10,413 nucleotides of DNA from Lentisphaeria bacterium (GCA_007133055.1 SLNM01000141.1:1-10413), one strand, 5' to 3'; positions 1 to 6,871 are shown, counted from the stretch's first letter. A program made the numbers and translations. Notes: a model not told the origin generated them from the letters alone.

Positions 1-842
1 GCCTGCACGTCATTGCCAACGCTCAGAAAGCCGGCGGCATTTGCGCCTTCGTCGATACCGAGCATGCCCTGGACCCGCAGTACGCGCAGACGATCGGGGT
101 CAACACCGACGACCTGCTGGTGTCCCAGCCTGACTGCGGCGAGGACGCCCTGAACATCACCGACACGCTGGTGCGCAGTAATTCGGTCGATGTCCTGGTG
201 GTCGATTCAGTGGCCGCCCTGGTGCCGAGGGCGGAAATCGAAGGGCAAATGGGGGATACCCATGTCGGACTGCAAGCACGGCTGATGTCCCAGGCACTGC
301 GCAAACTGACCGGCATTATCAGCCGCAGTCGGACCTCGGTTATTTTCACCAATCAGATTCGCGAGAAAATCGGGGTCATGTTCGGCAATCCCGAAACCAC
401 ACCGGGCGGACGCGCCCTTAAATTCTACGCCTCGGTACGCATAGAAATCCGCAAGATAGCGGTGCTCAAGGCGAGCAGCGGCGATCCCATCGGCAGCCGG
501 GTGAAAACCAAGGTGGTAAAAAATAAAATGGCCGCCCCATTCCGAATTGCCGAGTTCGACATCCTTTTCGCCGAAGGCATTTCACGCACCGGCTCCATCC
601 TCGATGTCGCCATTGATCTTAAGTTGATCGAAAAAAGAGGCTCCTGGTTCTCCTTCGGAGACGAGCAGATCGGCCAGGGCCGGGAACAGGCCCGCAAGGC
701 GCTGATGGACGATGCGGACCTGCAAAGTCGAATACTAAAGAGAATTCGTGAAAAACTGGCCGACAACCAGGTGCATTTGCCGGACAACATCACGGGGCAC
801 GGCGGGAACGAGGCGGAAGATACGACCGAATCGGCAACCTAA
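1..842 (+). CDS. recA: RecA recombinase, 5'-truncated by window edge
   Basis: RecA forms ATP-dependent filaments on single-stranded DNA, drives strand exchange and triggers LexA self-cleavage. The first complete codon is at base 3 and corresponds to about Leu77 of E. coli RecA, so the Walker A loop lies just outside the window. Visible are [10 protein letters not shown], which carries the catalytic glutamate, the Walker B segment [10 protein letters not shown], the [17 protein letters not shown] block, the [21 protein letters not shown]-binding loop 2 region, ALKFYASVR, and [10 protein letters not shown]. The C-terminal domain ends in a short tail that is only mildly acidic. The 279 visible residues match the 276 remaining in E. 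coli RecA, so the 3' end is intact (TAA at 840-842). Any reading that begins at the internal ATG at 120 would cut off conserved sequence. I see no convincing terminator after it. Identification is certain from the motifs. Confidence 0.98.
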   Translation, partial: LHVIANAQKAGGICAFVDTEHALDPQYAQTIGVNTDDLLVSQPDCGEDALNITDTLVRSNSVDVLVVDSVAALVPRAEIEGQMGDTHVGLQARLMSQALRKLTGIISRSRTSVIFTNQIREKIGVMFGNPETTPGGRALKFYASVRIEIRKIAVLKASSGDPIGSRVKTKVVKNKMAAPFRIAEFDILFAEGISRTGSILDVAIDLKLIEKRGSWFSFGDEQIGQGREQARKALMDDADLQSRILKRIREKLADNQVHLPDNITGHGGNEAEDTTESAT

Positions 843-963
843 GCTAAATAGCCCAATATCGATAAATCAGCTTTTCGCTTGACACAGCGCTCTCTCTTCC
901 TCGGTCGATGACTGGTGACTTGAAGTATGCAATAAGGGATGTGGTTGCACTCGGAGAGCGAAA

Positions 964-3849
964 ATGAAGAAGAAAATGAATCTGTTCAGGCGCGGCCTTG
1001 TTTTATTCCGGCGCTGGCGGAAGCGGATGGTTGTGGCGCTGCTGGTTCTGATTGGCTTGGCCTTGCTCGGAGTGGCCGGCTTTGCCTATTACGTTGAGCG
1101 CATGTTTGAAGAGGAGGATATCGGAGATTCGATGCTGTTGCCGACAGTCGATCACCGGGTTGAACGGCAGCGGCGGCGAACCGAGGACGGTCATGAGTTC
1201 GAGGTCGATAATTCCCGAGCCACTTTCACTCTGGACCTAAAGCCGGAGGCGGCGTCGATTTCGCATCGGCATCTTTTCCCTGATCATGCCGCGGCCATCG
1301 CCTATGCCCGGGAGCATGGCCTGAACATTCTGCCCTCGGTCGGGCTGGTTCATGATAAATGCAAGAAGGTCAATGACCAACTGGTACGCGCCTTGGAAAC
1401 CGCCATGCAGGAAGACCTGCCGGCGGACAAACTGCCCGGGCGCCGCGCCGCGTTGCAGCAATTGGCGGAAGTTCTATTGCGGCAGCTTGACCAGGCGGCG
1501 GCCGAACACCGCGGCACTTTCGAAAGCGCTCTGGTGCATGTGGTCGGCGCCTTGCGGGCGGGCGGTGCCGATCCGCCGCCGGAACTGCCGCCGGATCTGG
1601 CAAGCCGGGCGGAGCATCAGTTGGAAGAGTTTCTGGCCGACCCGGTTTACTCCCGGCCAGTCGGGTTCTGGGATCAAACACCGGAATTGATCAACATCTT
1701 TCGACAGGATCGTTTCCTGGCTCGCGGCATCTGTCTTAAGAGCGAAACCGCGGCGGCGGTCGCTTTGGCCGGCACAGTTGTCGATGACCCCATATTGCGT
1801 GCCACCTTCGAGCGCAGCGCCGAGTTCGGAGCGCGTTTGACCAATCCCACCCCGGAATACCGCTATTCACCGTTGCGCCTGACTGAGCTGGCGGCTCCCG
1901 AGGACTCCTGGGAAAGGCGTTTGGCGGGTGAACGCCTACGGGAAATCAGAGAGGGACTGCCCGCGCCGCCGCCAGACGGTATGGTTTCCTTCGCCTTGTT
2001 TCCCTTCGCTTCCAGCCCGGAGGAGGCACTGTGGCTTAAAATGCCTTACGGCTTTACCGGCGCCGAGCTTATCGTGGCGATTGAAAGTGGAGTGATCGAC
2101 CTGGAGCCGAAGCCTGATTCAGGATGGTACGACTATCAGTGGTACGCGCTGGAAACCTTGGTCATGCCGGAGCGGGGACGGGAAGACCACAAGCTGGAAA
2201 CCAATCGGGAGTATCGGCAAAGGCTGCGGGAAATCTTCCTGGCCGCCATCGCCCGCGACCGGGAAACTCACATCAAAAATCTGCCGACATTGTATTTTGG
2301 ATGCAGCGGCCCTTTTCAAGAAGGCGAGATAGAGGCGCAGGTCGGGCCGCTTTTCGCAGTCGAACCATTGCCCACGGTTTATCTGCGTCTGGCCCGCGCC
2401 TACCGTTTTTTGCAGACGGCAATGAGCACTTTGATCGAACCGCATCTGCACGAAACCATGATGGATGACCCCTTTGACTATGATGGCGAGAAGGCGACGG
2501 TGACCCAGGTTCTCGACCGCATGGCCGCCTTGAACTACGGTCTCTATGAGCTGGCCTGTCGCGATTTGGGAATGAACCCGGAATATTTGGAGGATGAACA
2601 TGACGACGAAGCCCGCGATGCCGCCGTTCTGCTGGCGGAAAAATGGCTGACCAGGCTTGAAGAGGACTCCGACCTGCAAGAAGACATGCGCATAGCCGTG
2701 CCGTTGTTCATCGACCCAGTAGATGGATCAATAACCAGCTGGGCCTGCGCGGGAGTCAGATTGGAACCGCTGGTCGCCGAGTATGACGAAAAGCCGCGGG
2801 TTTTCGGAGTCAAACCGATTTGGGCTCCGGTCGAGTACTGGGTAGCCAGCGAGGTCTTTCTGGAGTTCACCCATTACGACAAACCGCTGACTCGCGAGGA
2901 ATTCCGCGCTTTGTGCGACGCCCATCCGGACGAAGCATCTCTGCGTGCGGCTCTCGGTGCCCCGCCCCGTTTAAAGCCCCTTCGTTCCGATTGGTTTCGA
3001 GCCGCGGGATGGCTGCTGGTCGTCTCGGCTCTTGTGGTATTGATTCTAGTGATTCGGAGGTTGCCGGGGCAAAAGAGGAAGCGCATCCTGCGAAACTCTT
3101 TTCTACTGATTCTGGCAATATCAACCGTTACCCTGGTCTTTCTGTCATTTGCCCATCGCCTGCGCACCACGATTCTGGTTGAACATGTTTTATGGCGCAG
3201 TCGATTTTTATCTGCACTGGCAGCACAATATTACATCAGCTGCGAACTTGACGAATCGCCGCGCCTGGCGCACGGCCGCATGCTCGGCCTGCTGGAGAGT
3301 ATGGCCGAAGGCCGGACGGCCCAGTCCCGATACCTTGCCGCTTACCTGATCGAAGCCCTTTATTGGCAAAGCGAGTCGGCGGACAATCTGGCATTGATCG
3401 AACCGGAAACTGTGATTCCCCTGCTGCTGCGGGCGGCCGAAGACCAGGTGCCGCAAGTGGCCGGTGCGGCAGTTTTTTGGCTGGGCAACTATGACAGGCC
3501 GGAGGTCGTGAACTTAATCCAGGATAAATTGCGTTCGCCAAACACGCATCCGAAAGTGCGCCTGCAGGCTGTTCTTTCCGCCGGCTCTCTCCGCAATCCC
3601 GAATTGATCGATGATCTCTGTGCCTTGCTTCAGCATGGCTCACGAATGGAACAGAGACTGGCTCTGAGCAGCCTCATGAAATATGATACTGCTGAAACGC
3701 GTGAATTTCTGCTGGAATTCCTCGAGCAACGGGAGCGCGGCAAAACTGCGGAAGAGATTGAAGAAGATTTTCTGGCTTCCAGAATCCGCGACGAATTGTT
3801 CGGGAAGGCGGAGGAAGATTCCACAGATTTTATCATACGCTTCGATTGA
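964..3849 (+). CDS. Unrecognised 961-residue membrane protein with C-terminal HEAT-like repeats
   Basis: I do not recognise this family. The N-terminus is rich in Lys and Arg (residues 2-21) and is followed by a membrane helix at about 22-44. A large soluble region runs from about 45 to 672, with a Pro-rich stretch near 203-210 and an aromatic block, PDSGWYDYQWYALE, at 384-397. Two more membrane helices lie at about 680-697 and 713-730, joined by a basic loop (GQKRKRILRN, 702-711). Residues about 810-925 form roughly three helix pairs of 31-38 residues with the spacing of HEAT repeats. By the positive-inside rule the N-terminus and basic loop are cytoplasmic, and both the large domain and the HEAT domain face outward. 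The ATG at 964 has GGAG at 953-956; an in-frame ATG at 976 is a less likely start. No signal-peptidase site, haem motif or enzyme motif is apparent. It stands alone between recA and a long gap. HEAT repeats suggest protein binding, which is inference only. Confidence 0.9.
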   Translation: MKKKMNLFRRGLVLFRRWRKRMVVALLVLIGLALLGVAGFAYYVERMFEEEDIGDSMLLPTVDHRVERQRRRTEDGHEFEVDNSRATFTLDLKPEAASISHRHLFPDHAAAIAYAREHGLNILPSVGLVHDKCKKVNDQLVRALETAMQEDLPADKLPGRRAALQQLAEVLLRQLDQAAAEHRGTFESALVHVVGALRAGGADPPPELPPDLASRAEHQLEEFLADPVYSRPVGFWDQTPELINIFRQDRFLARGICLKSETAAAVALAGTVVDDPILRATFERSAEFGARLTNPTPEYRYSPLRLTELAAPEDSWERRLAGERLREIREGLPAPPPDGMVSFALFPFASSPEEALWLKMPYGFTGAELIVAIESGVIDLEPKPDSGWYDYQWYALETLVMPERGREDHKLETNREYRQRLREIFLAAIARDRETHIKNLPTLYFGCSGPFQEGEIEAQVGPLFAVEPLPTVYLRLARAYRFLQTAMSTLIEPHLHETMMDDPFDYDGEKATVTQVLDRMAALNYGLYELACRDLGMNPEYLEDEHDDEARDAAVLLAEKWLTRLEEDSDLQEDMRIAVPLFIDPVDGSITSWACAGVRLEPLVAEYDEKPRVFGVKPIWAPVEYWVASEVFLEFTHYDKPLTREEFRALCDAHPDEASLRAALGAPPRLKPLRSDWFRAAGWLLVVSALVVLILVIRRLPGQKRKRILRNSFLLILAISTVTLVFLSFAHRLRTTILVEHVLWRSRFLSALAAQYYISCELDESPRLAHGRMLGLLESMAEGRTAQSRYLAAYLIEALYWQSESADNLALIEPETVIPLLLRAAEDQVPQVAGAAVFWLGNYDRPEVVNLIQDKLRSPNTHPKVRLQAVLSAGSLRNPELIDDLCALLQHGSRMEQRLALSSLMKYDTAETREFLLEFLEQRERGKTAEEIEEDFLASRIRDELFGKAEEDSTDFIIRFD

Positions 3850-4002
3850 GGTCCAAAGCAGTCAGGCAAATATTTCGCAATGAATATGTCGGAAAAATAC
3901 TCGTTTTTGAACTCAATAAAGTCAAAATTGGAGGACTGACCGGCAAGACCCTTCAAATATCTTGAACAATCTCACCCGTAAGTCTTCCTGCTTGGCGTAC
4001 CG

Positions 4003-4031
4003 TTGCGCCTAGCTCTTCAATTCAGGCGCAA
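4003..4031. repeat. Inverted repeat, 8-bp perfect stem, possible terminator
   Basis: TTGCGCCT (4003-4010) and AGGCGCAA (4024-4031) are exact reverse complements around a 13-base loop. The outer base pair can be extended by G/C if one A is bulged. It lies about 150 bases after the membrane-protein stop codon. A terminator for that gene is possible, but the only T run nearby (TTTT at 4044-4047) is 12 bases past the stem, so the classic U-tract is missing. It runs directly into the CTGACCCCC word and a second hairpin, so it may instead belong to a composite repeat. Confidence 0.5.
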
Positions 4032-4041
4032 ACCCTGACCC

Positions 4042-4067
4042 CCTTTTGAATGATAATCTCCAAAAGG
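4042..4067. repeat. Second inverted repeat, 7-bp stem
   Basis: CCTTTTG (4042-4048) pairs exactly with CAAAAGG (4061-4067) around a 12-base AT-rich loop. It starts 11 bases after the preceding hairpin. The left arm overlaps the CTGACCCCC word that resembles the arms of the hairpin before coaD. No T run follows on the + strand, so it is not a standard intrinsic terminator. The stem is short and could be chance in AT-rich DNA. Confidence 0.35.
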
Positions 4068-4396
4068 CTCATATTTCAAAGATTAATCCTTATTATAAAA
4101 ATGAAAAACAGTATCTGACCCTAATATACAGCAAACATTGCACTTTGATACGCTTAGCGCAAATCGCCTGCCAAGCCGTAGGCCATGCGAAGGCTGGTCG
4201 TCTGCAATCGTCAACCGGCATGAGATGCGGCTACTCTCCATTTTTCGCTGACTCATTTCGCCCGTGGCGAGTCCCGGGATTGACACCTGATCGTTTGGAT
4301 AGCGAAACAATCGGATTGCCGTGCTACATTAAGGGCGGCATGGTTGCAGAAGTCCTGCGGAAGGGCAGAAGGTTGGCTTACGGGCTATGCCTGCCG

Positions 4397-4405
4397 TGAT
4401 ATAGT
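4397..4405 (+). promoter_or_regulatory. Candidate extended -10 promoter for era
   Basis: TGATATAGT reads as an extended -10 (TG, one base, then TATAGT, one mismatch from TATAAT). It would start transcription near 4411, giving a leader of about 15 bases before the era ATG at 4427. No good -35 lies at 16-18 bases; TTGGCT at 4373-4378 is 21 bases away. Extended -10 promoters can work without a strong -35. The position, after a long gap and right before a gene, supports the call. Confidence 0.4.
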
Positions 4406-4426
4406 GGCACTTACGAGAACTTGTCG

Positions 4427-5377
4427 ATGCGCGAACTGAGCACTGATTTTCTGAAAGCTCCGGCGGAGGCTGAACAATACGGACGCTGCGGCATTGTCGC
4501 GGTGGTCGGGCGCGCCAATGTCGGCAAATCGACTCTTCTCAATCATCTGGTCGACGAGAAGGTTTCGATAGTCAGTTCCGTGCCGCAAACCACCCGCAAC
4601 ATCATCCGGGCTGTACTGACCGAGGAGAAGGGGCAGTTGGTTTTTCTTGACACTCCCGGAGTGCACAAGGCCAAGTACGAGCTTAATCACTTGATGAACA
4701 GAATGGCTCGCAATACCGCTTCGGGCGCGGACGTAGCGTTGCTGGTATTGGACGGATCGCAACCGCCGCGGGCGGAGGACGAGGGTTGGATGCGGCGGTT
4801 ATGCCGGGCCGAGGCGTTGCCGATATTCGCGCTTAACAAGCATGATTTGCAGCCCTGGCACGAAGAGGAATATCGAGAATTATGGAACTTAGTGGCGACT
4901 GAAAAAGGGCGGGAGCCGGATGAAGTCCGCTGGTACGCGGTATCCGCCGCCGCCAGTCGGGGATTGAAGGCTTTGACGGAGGCGCTTTTCGCCGCCGTGC
5001 CGGAGTCCCCCCTGCTCTTTCCGCCGGGGCTGCTCTCCGACTTTCCGCGCAAGCTGGCTATTGCCGACCTGGTACGGGAGAAGTTTCTCGATGAATTGCG
5101 CGATGAAATCCCGCACGCCCTGGCGGTTGAGGTAAGTTCGCTCGAGGAAACTGACAGCCAGTGGCGAATCCGCTTGGAAATCACGGTCAAGCGCACTGGG
5201 CAGAAAGCCATTGTCATCGGGCGCAAGGGGCGTTTGCTCAAGAAAATCAGGGCGCGCTCCGAACAGGAGCTAAGTCAGTTTTACGATATCCCGGTGGTCC
5301 TGGATATTTGGGTCAAGGTCGATCCGAAATGGGATCGCAACCACTGGGTGCTGAAAAGGCTGGGCTACCGGCAGTAG
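4427..5377 (+). CDS. era: GTPase Era, 30S ribosome assembly
   Basis: Era binds the 3' end of 16S rRNA through a KH domain and uses GTP hydrolysis as a checkpoint in 30S maturation, at the inner face of the membrane. With the ATG at 4427 it has 316 residues, against 301 in E. coli. The P-loop is GRANVGKST (28-36), the switch I region includes PQTTRN, the G3 motif is DTPG (75-78), the G4 motif is NKHD (137-140) and a G5-like SAA follows. The C-terminal KH domain carries the GXXG loop as GRKG (265-268) and ends in the usual LDIWVKVDPKWDRN region. A TTG two codons upstream (4421) is also in frame. I prefer the ATG because a weak purine stretch (4414-4419) is well placed for it. The gene is preceded by a candidate promoter and followed by a repeat-rich gap, so it may be transcribed alone or with coaD. 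Confidence 0.97.
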   Translation: MRELSTDFLKAPAEAEQYGRCGIVAVVGRANVGKSTLLNHLVDEKVSIVSSVPQTTRNIIRAVLTEEKGQLVFLDTPGVHKAKYELNHLMNRMARNTASGADVALLVLDGSQPPRAEDEGWMRRLCRAEALPIFALNKHDLQPWHEEEYRELWNLVATEKGREPDEVRWYAVSAAASRGLKALTEALFAAVPESPLLFPPGLLSDFPRKLAIADLVREKFLDELRDEIPHALAVEVSSLEETDSQWRIRLEITVKRTGQKAIVIGRKGRLLKKIRARSEQELSQFYDIPVVLDIWVKVDPKWDRNHWVLKRLGYRQ

Positions 5378-5429
5378 CTGCCAAATGATCGTCGTCCGTA
5401 ATCGTCGACCGCCCCCCTCTTTCGATTAG

Positions 5430-5451
5430 GGTGCGCGACAAGGTGCGCGAC
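5430..5451. repeat. Tandem direct repeat of GGTGCGCGAC
   Basis: The 10-base word GGTGCGCGAC occurs exactly at 5430-5439 and 5442-5451, a period of 12 bases (close to one helical turn). It lies one base upstream of an 18-bp palindrome with which it shares a GCGCG core. The spacing would suit two copies of a protein site on the same face of DNA, but no known binding consensus is recognised. It may also be a small slippage duplication. Confidence 0.6.
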
Positions 5452-5452
5452 T

Positions 5453-5470
5453 TATGTTGCGCGCAACATA
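5453..5470. promoter_or_regulatory. 18-bp perfect palindrome, possible operator
   Basis: TATGTTGCGCGCAACATA is its own reverse complement over all 18 bases. With no loop it suits a dimeric DNA-binding protein better than an RNA hairpin. It sits between era and coaD, 76 bases before the coaD start, beside the tandem GGTGCGCGAC repeat. It does not match parS, the NrdR box or common LexA boxes. No promoter with both elements could be placed over it, so an operator role is inference. Confidence 0.5.
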
Positions 5471-5497
5471 TACGGAACAAGAAGAGCACAAGTTCAG

Positions 5498-5531
5498 GTT
5501 TGTGACCCCTTTCGCATGGGGTCAGGCAAAC
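5498..5531. repeat. REP-like hairpin abutting the coaD ribosome binding site
   Basis: TGACCCC (5503-5509) pairs with GGGGTCA (5518-5524) around an 8-base loop. The outer arms GTTTG (5498-5502) and CAAAC (5527-5531) add five pairs, leaving a two-base GG bulge (5525-5526) on the right side. A 12-bp stem with a bulge and GC-rich core has the look of a repetitive extragenic palindrome. Part of the right arm, GTCAGGCAAA, recurs at 3861-3870, and TGACCCC-type words occur at 4036-4042. No transposase of the REP-associated family is in the window. The right foot ends one base before the coaD Shine-Dalgarno sequence, so if transcribed it could affect ribosome access. Confidence 0.6.
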
Positions 5532-5537
5532 GGGAGG
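5532..5537 (+). promoter_or_regulatory. Ribosome binding site deciding the coaD start
   Basis: GGGAGG lies nine bases before the ATG at 5547. It fixes that ATG as the start rather than the in-frame ATG at 5454, which would translate through the palindrome and the hairpin. Confidence 0.75.
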
Positions 5538-5546
5538 CAGAGCCTT

Positions 5547-6071
5547 ATGAAACAGGAAAGAACCGCACTTTACGCTGGGTCCTTCGATCCTCTGACCAAT
5601 GGACACTTGGATGTCATTCGGCGGGCGGCCCGGCTTTTTGACTGGTTGATCGTGGCCATTGGCGCCAACCAGCACAAGCAGCCTATTTTCAGTTTGGAGG
5701 ATCGCACCCGCCATTTGCAGGGGGCTTGCCGTGAACTGACCAATGTTCGAGTTGCGTCCTTCAGCGGCCTGCTGACCCGTGCGGTTCGTGATTTTGAGGC
5801 GACCGCCGTAGTGCGCGGCCTGCGGGCGGTCTCCGATTTCGAGTGGGAGCTGCAAATGGCTCTGATGAACCGCGAGCTGGAATCTTCCTGCGAGACGGTT
5901 TTTCTGATGCCCAGCCCGGAATATTCATTCATCAGCTCCACGCTTATTCGCGAGATTTGTCAATTAGGCGGTGACATTTCAGCCTTTGTACCCGAGCCAG
6001 TGGCTGGCGAGCTAGGCCGAAAGTACCGGCAGGCCGGTACGACGGACGAGGAATCGGGAAGCAGAATCTGA
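5547..6071 (+). CDS. coaD: Phosphopantetheine adenylyltransferase
   Basis: CoaD transfers AMP from ATP to 4'-phosphopantetheine, giving dephospho-CoA, the fourth step of CoA synthesis in the cytoplasm. The product has 174 residues, slightly longer than the 159 of E. coli. The nucleotidyltransferase signature is complete: AGSFDPLTNGH at 10-20 with the TNGH version of the (H/T)xGH motif, Lys44 in NQHKQP, RGLR at 90-93 with DFEWELQMALMNR after it, and ISSTLIR at 129-135. The ATG at 5547 gives the usual short N-terminus before the first strand (TALYAGSF). An upstream in-frame ATG (5454) adds 31 residues with no family counterpart. In many bacteria coaD follows rsmD; here era precedes it. It is 55 bases ahead of the DUF177 gene and may share a transcript with the fatty-acid genes, all of which need CoA thioesters. 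Confidence 0.97.
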   Translation: MKQERTALYAGSFDPLTNGHLDVIRRAARLFDWLIVAIGANQHKQPIFSLEDRTRHLQGACRELTNVRVASFSGLLTRAVRDFEATAVVRGLRAVSDFEWELQMALMNRELESSCETVFLMPSPEYSFISSTLIREICQLGGDISAFVPEPVAGELGRKYRQAGTTDEESGSRI

Positions 6072-6126
6072 CAGTGATCAGCGGCTCTTGCATGGAAGCG
6101 GCTTGGAAGCACATAGATATATTGGC

Positions 6127-6621
6127 ATGAAACATCCACTAAGCAGAATCAGCATGGCCGCCATCCCCTCCGAGGGGGTTTCGATCAAGGGTGAAATCAC
6201 GGCTCGTGAACTGGACATTGAAGACGATGACCGTATTGGCTACCCCGATTCGATCAGCTATCGCTTTGAACTGTCGTTGGTCAGCGACGGACTTTTGGCC
6301 CGCGGCCGGATGAAATTCAGGACCCGCTGCCGCTGCGATCGCTGCCTGGTCTATTTCAACCGCCATGAGAACCTTTCTGAACTTTGCTATTTCATTGCCG
6401 CGCAGAAAGATGACATAGTGGACTTGACGGATCCGGTTCGACAGGATATTTTACTGTCCTTTCCGCAACAACTGCACTGCAAGCAGGATTGTCGCGGCCT
6501 TTGCGGGCAATGCGGACAGAATCTTAATGTGCGGCAGTGTGAATGCATAGTGTCCTCGGAATCCAACGCGGTCTGGGGCGACCTTGACCGTCTGGACCTT
6601 GGTTCCGACAAGCAATCATAA
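6127..6621 (+). CDS. yceD: YceD/DUF177 family protein, 23S rRNA accumulation factor
   Basis: Members of this family are needed for normal 23S rRNA levels and are nearly always encoded directly before rpmF. The 164-residue product shows an N-terminal IPSEGVSIKGE motif, a central CRCDRC cluster (Cys68, Cys70, Cys73), and the signature DCRGLCGQCGQNLN followed by CEC (Cys118, 122, 126, 129, 138, 140), likely metal-binding. The start is the least certain part. The ATG at 6127 gives MKHPLSRI, a common style of start in this family, but the Shine-Dalgarno is poor (GGAAG about 17 bases upstream). An in-frame TTG at 6088 adds 13 residues, and an ATG at 6154 would remove nine. The stop is 28 bases before rpmF, and the pair is almost certainly co-transcribed. 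The symbol yceD follows E. coli usage. Confidence 0.9.
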   Translation: MKHPLSRISMAAIPSEGVSIKGEITARELDIEDDDRIGYPDSISYRFELSLVSDGLLARGRMKFRTRCRCDRCLVYFNRHENLSELCYFIAAQKDDIVDLTDPVRQDILLSFPQQLHCKQDCRGLCGQCGQNLNVRQCECIVSSESNAVWGDLDRLDLGSDKQS

Positions 6622-6649
6622 CCAATTCAAGACACGGAGAGAAATTACG

Positions 6650-6838
6650 ATGGCTGTTCAACAGAACAAGAAGTCCAAGCAAAAGATTCGCCAGCGCAAA
6701 GCGGCCAACCGCTACGAGGGCATTCAAACCTCGCCCTGCCCTTCCTGCGGCGCCGCCCGCCGCCCTCACCGGGTTTGTTCCAAATGCGGCAAGTATGGTG
6801 ATCGGCAAGTATTGTCGATTACCGCGGACTCGGATTAG
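6650..6838 (+). CDS. rpmF: 50S ribosomal protein L32
   Basis: L32 is a small zinc-ribbon protein of the large ribosomal subunit. The 62-residue product starts MAVQQNKKSK with a basic tail, and carries CPSC (Cys30, Cys33) and CSKC (Cys43, Cys46). All four ligands are present, so this is the zinc-binding form. The ATG at 6650 is set by GGAGAG at 6636-6641 and by the conserved MAV start. A reading from an upstream ATG at 6584 overlaps the previous gene and adds 22 unrelated residues. It lies between the DUF177 gene and plsX, the order found in many bacteria. Confidence 0.97.
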   Translation: MAVQQNKKSKQKIRQRKAANRYEGIQTSPCPSCGAARRPHRVCSKCGKYGDRQVLSITADSD

Positions 6839-6871
6839 GTACAATCATCAATCAGGGCAAACGGACTCCCC

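Larger units (their letters stand above)
3850..4426. other. 577-bp non-coding gap between the membrane protein and era
   Basis: No convincing gene lies here. The left half (about 3860-4140) is clearly AT-richer than the flanking genes. It holds a short GTCAGGCAAA sequence at 3861-3870 that recurs exactly at 5521-5530, two adjacent hairpins (4003-4031 and 4042-4067), and two CTGACCC words (4035-4041, 4115-4121). The right half has imperfect inverted repeats, for example TGCCG at 4317-4321 against CGGCA at 4336-4340, and ends in a candidate promoter before era. No tRNA, SRP, tmRNA or 6S-type core is recognisable by eye. An open frame at 4046-4399 has no ribosome binding site and no familiar sequence, so I do not call it. 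Confidence 0.7.

Noticed and set aside
879..884. TTGACA after recA as a -35 box
   Set aside because: No -10-like hexamer lies 16-19 bases downstream; the nearest candidate (TATGCA at 926) is about 41 bases away.
2119..2679. Long reverse-strand open frame (186 codons) inside the membrane-protein gene
   Set aside because: It lies wholly opposite an intact coding frame and its product has no recognisable family features; it is a shadow of the forward gene.
4280..4285. TTGACA in the gap before era as a -35 box
   Set aside because: Positions 16-18 bases downstream read GCGAAA or similar, and there is no acceptable -10.
4342..4380. SRP (4.5S) RNA apical loop, from GTCC and GGAAGG-like bases
   Set aside because: The order and pairing do not fit the conserved SRP hairpin with its GGAA tetraloop and AGCAG side; the local fold is a plain CTGC/GCAG stem.
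4046..4399. 117-codon open frame in the long gap
   Set aside because: It has no ribosome binding site, starts inside a hairpin, crosses AT-rich and GC-richer DNA without change of coding style, and its product resembles nothing familiar.
5453..5470. parS centromere-like site
   Set aside because: The ends TGTT and AACA match parS, but the core is GCGCGC over a 14-base site, not the CACGTG-containing 16-base consensus.
5454..5546. N-terminal extension of CoaD from the upstream ATG
   Set aside because: The 31 extra residues are encoded by the palindrome and REP-like hairpin, have no family match, and the strong GGGAGG favours the ATG at 5547.
6088..6123. Promoter before the DUF177 gene (TTGCAT with a CATAGA or TATATT)
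   Set aside because: Both boxes match consensus poorly at any acceptable spacing and would give a leaderless start.
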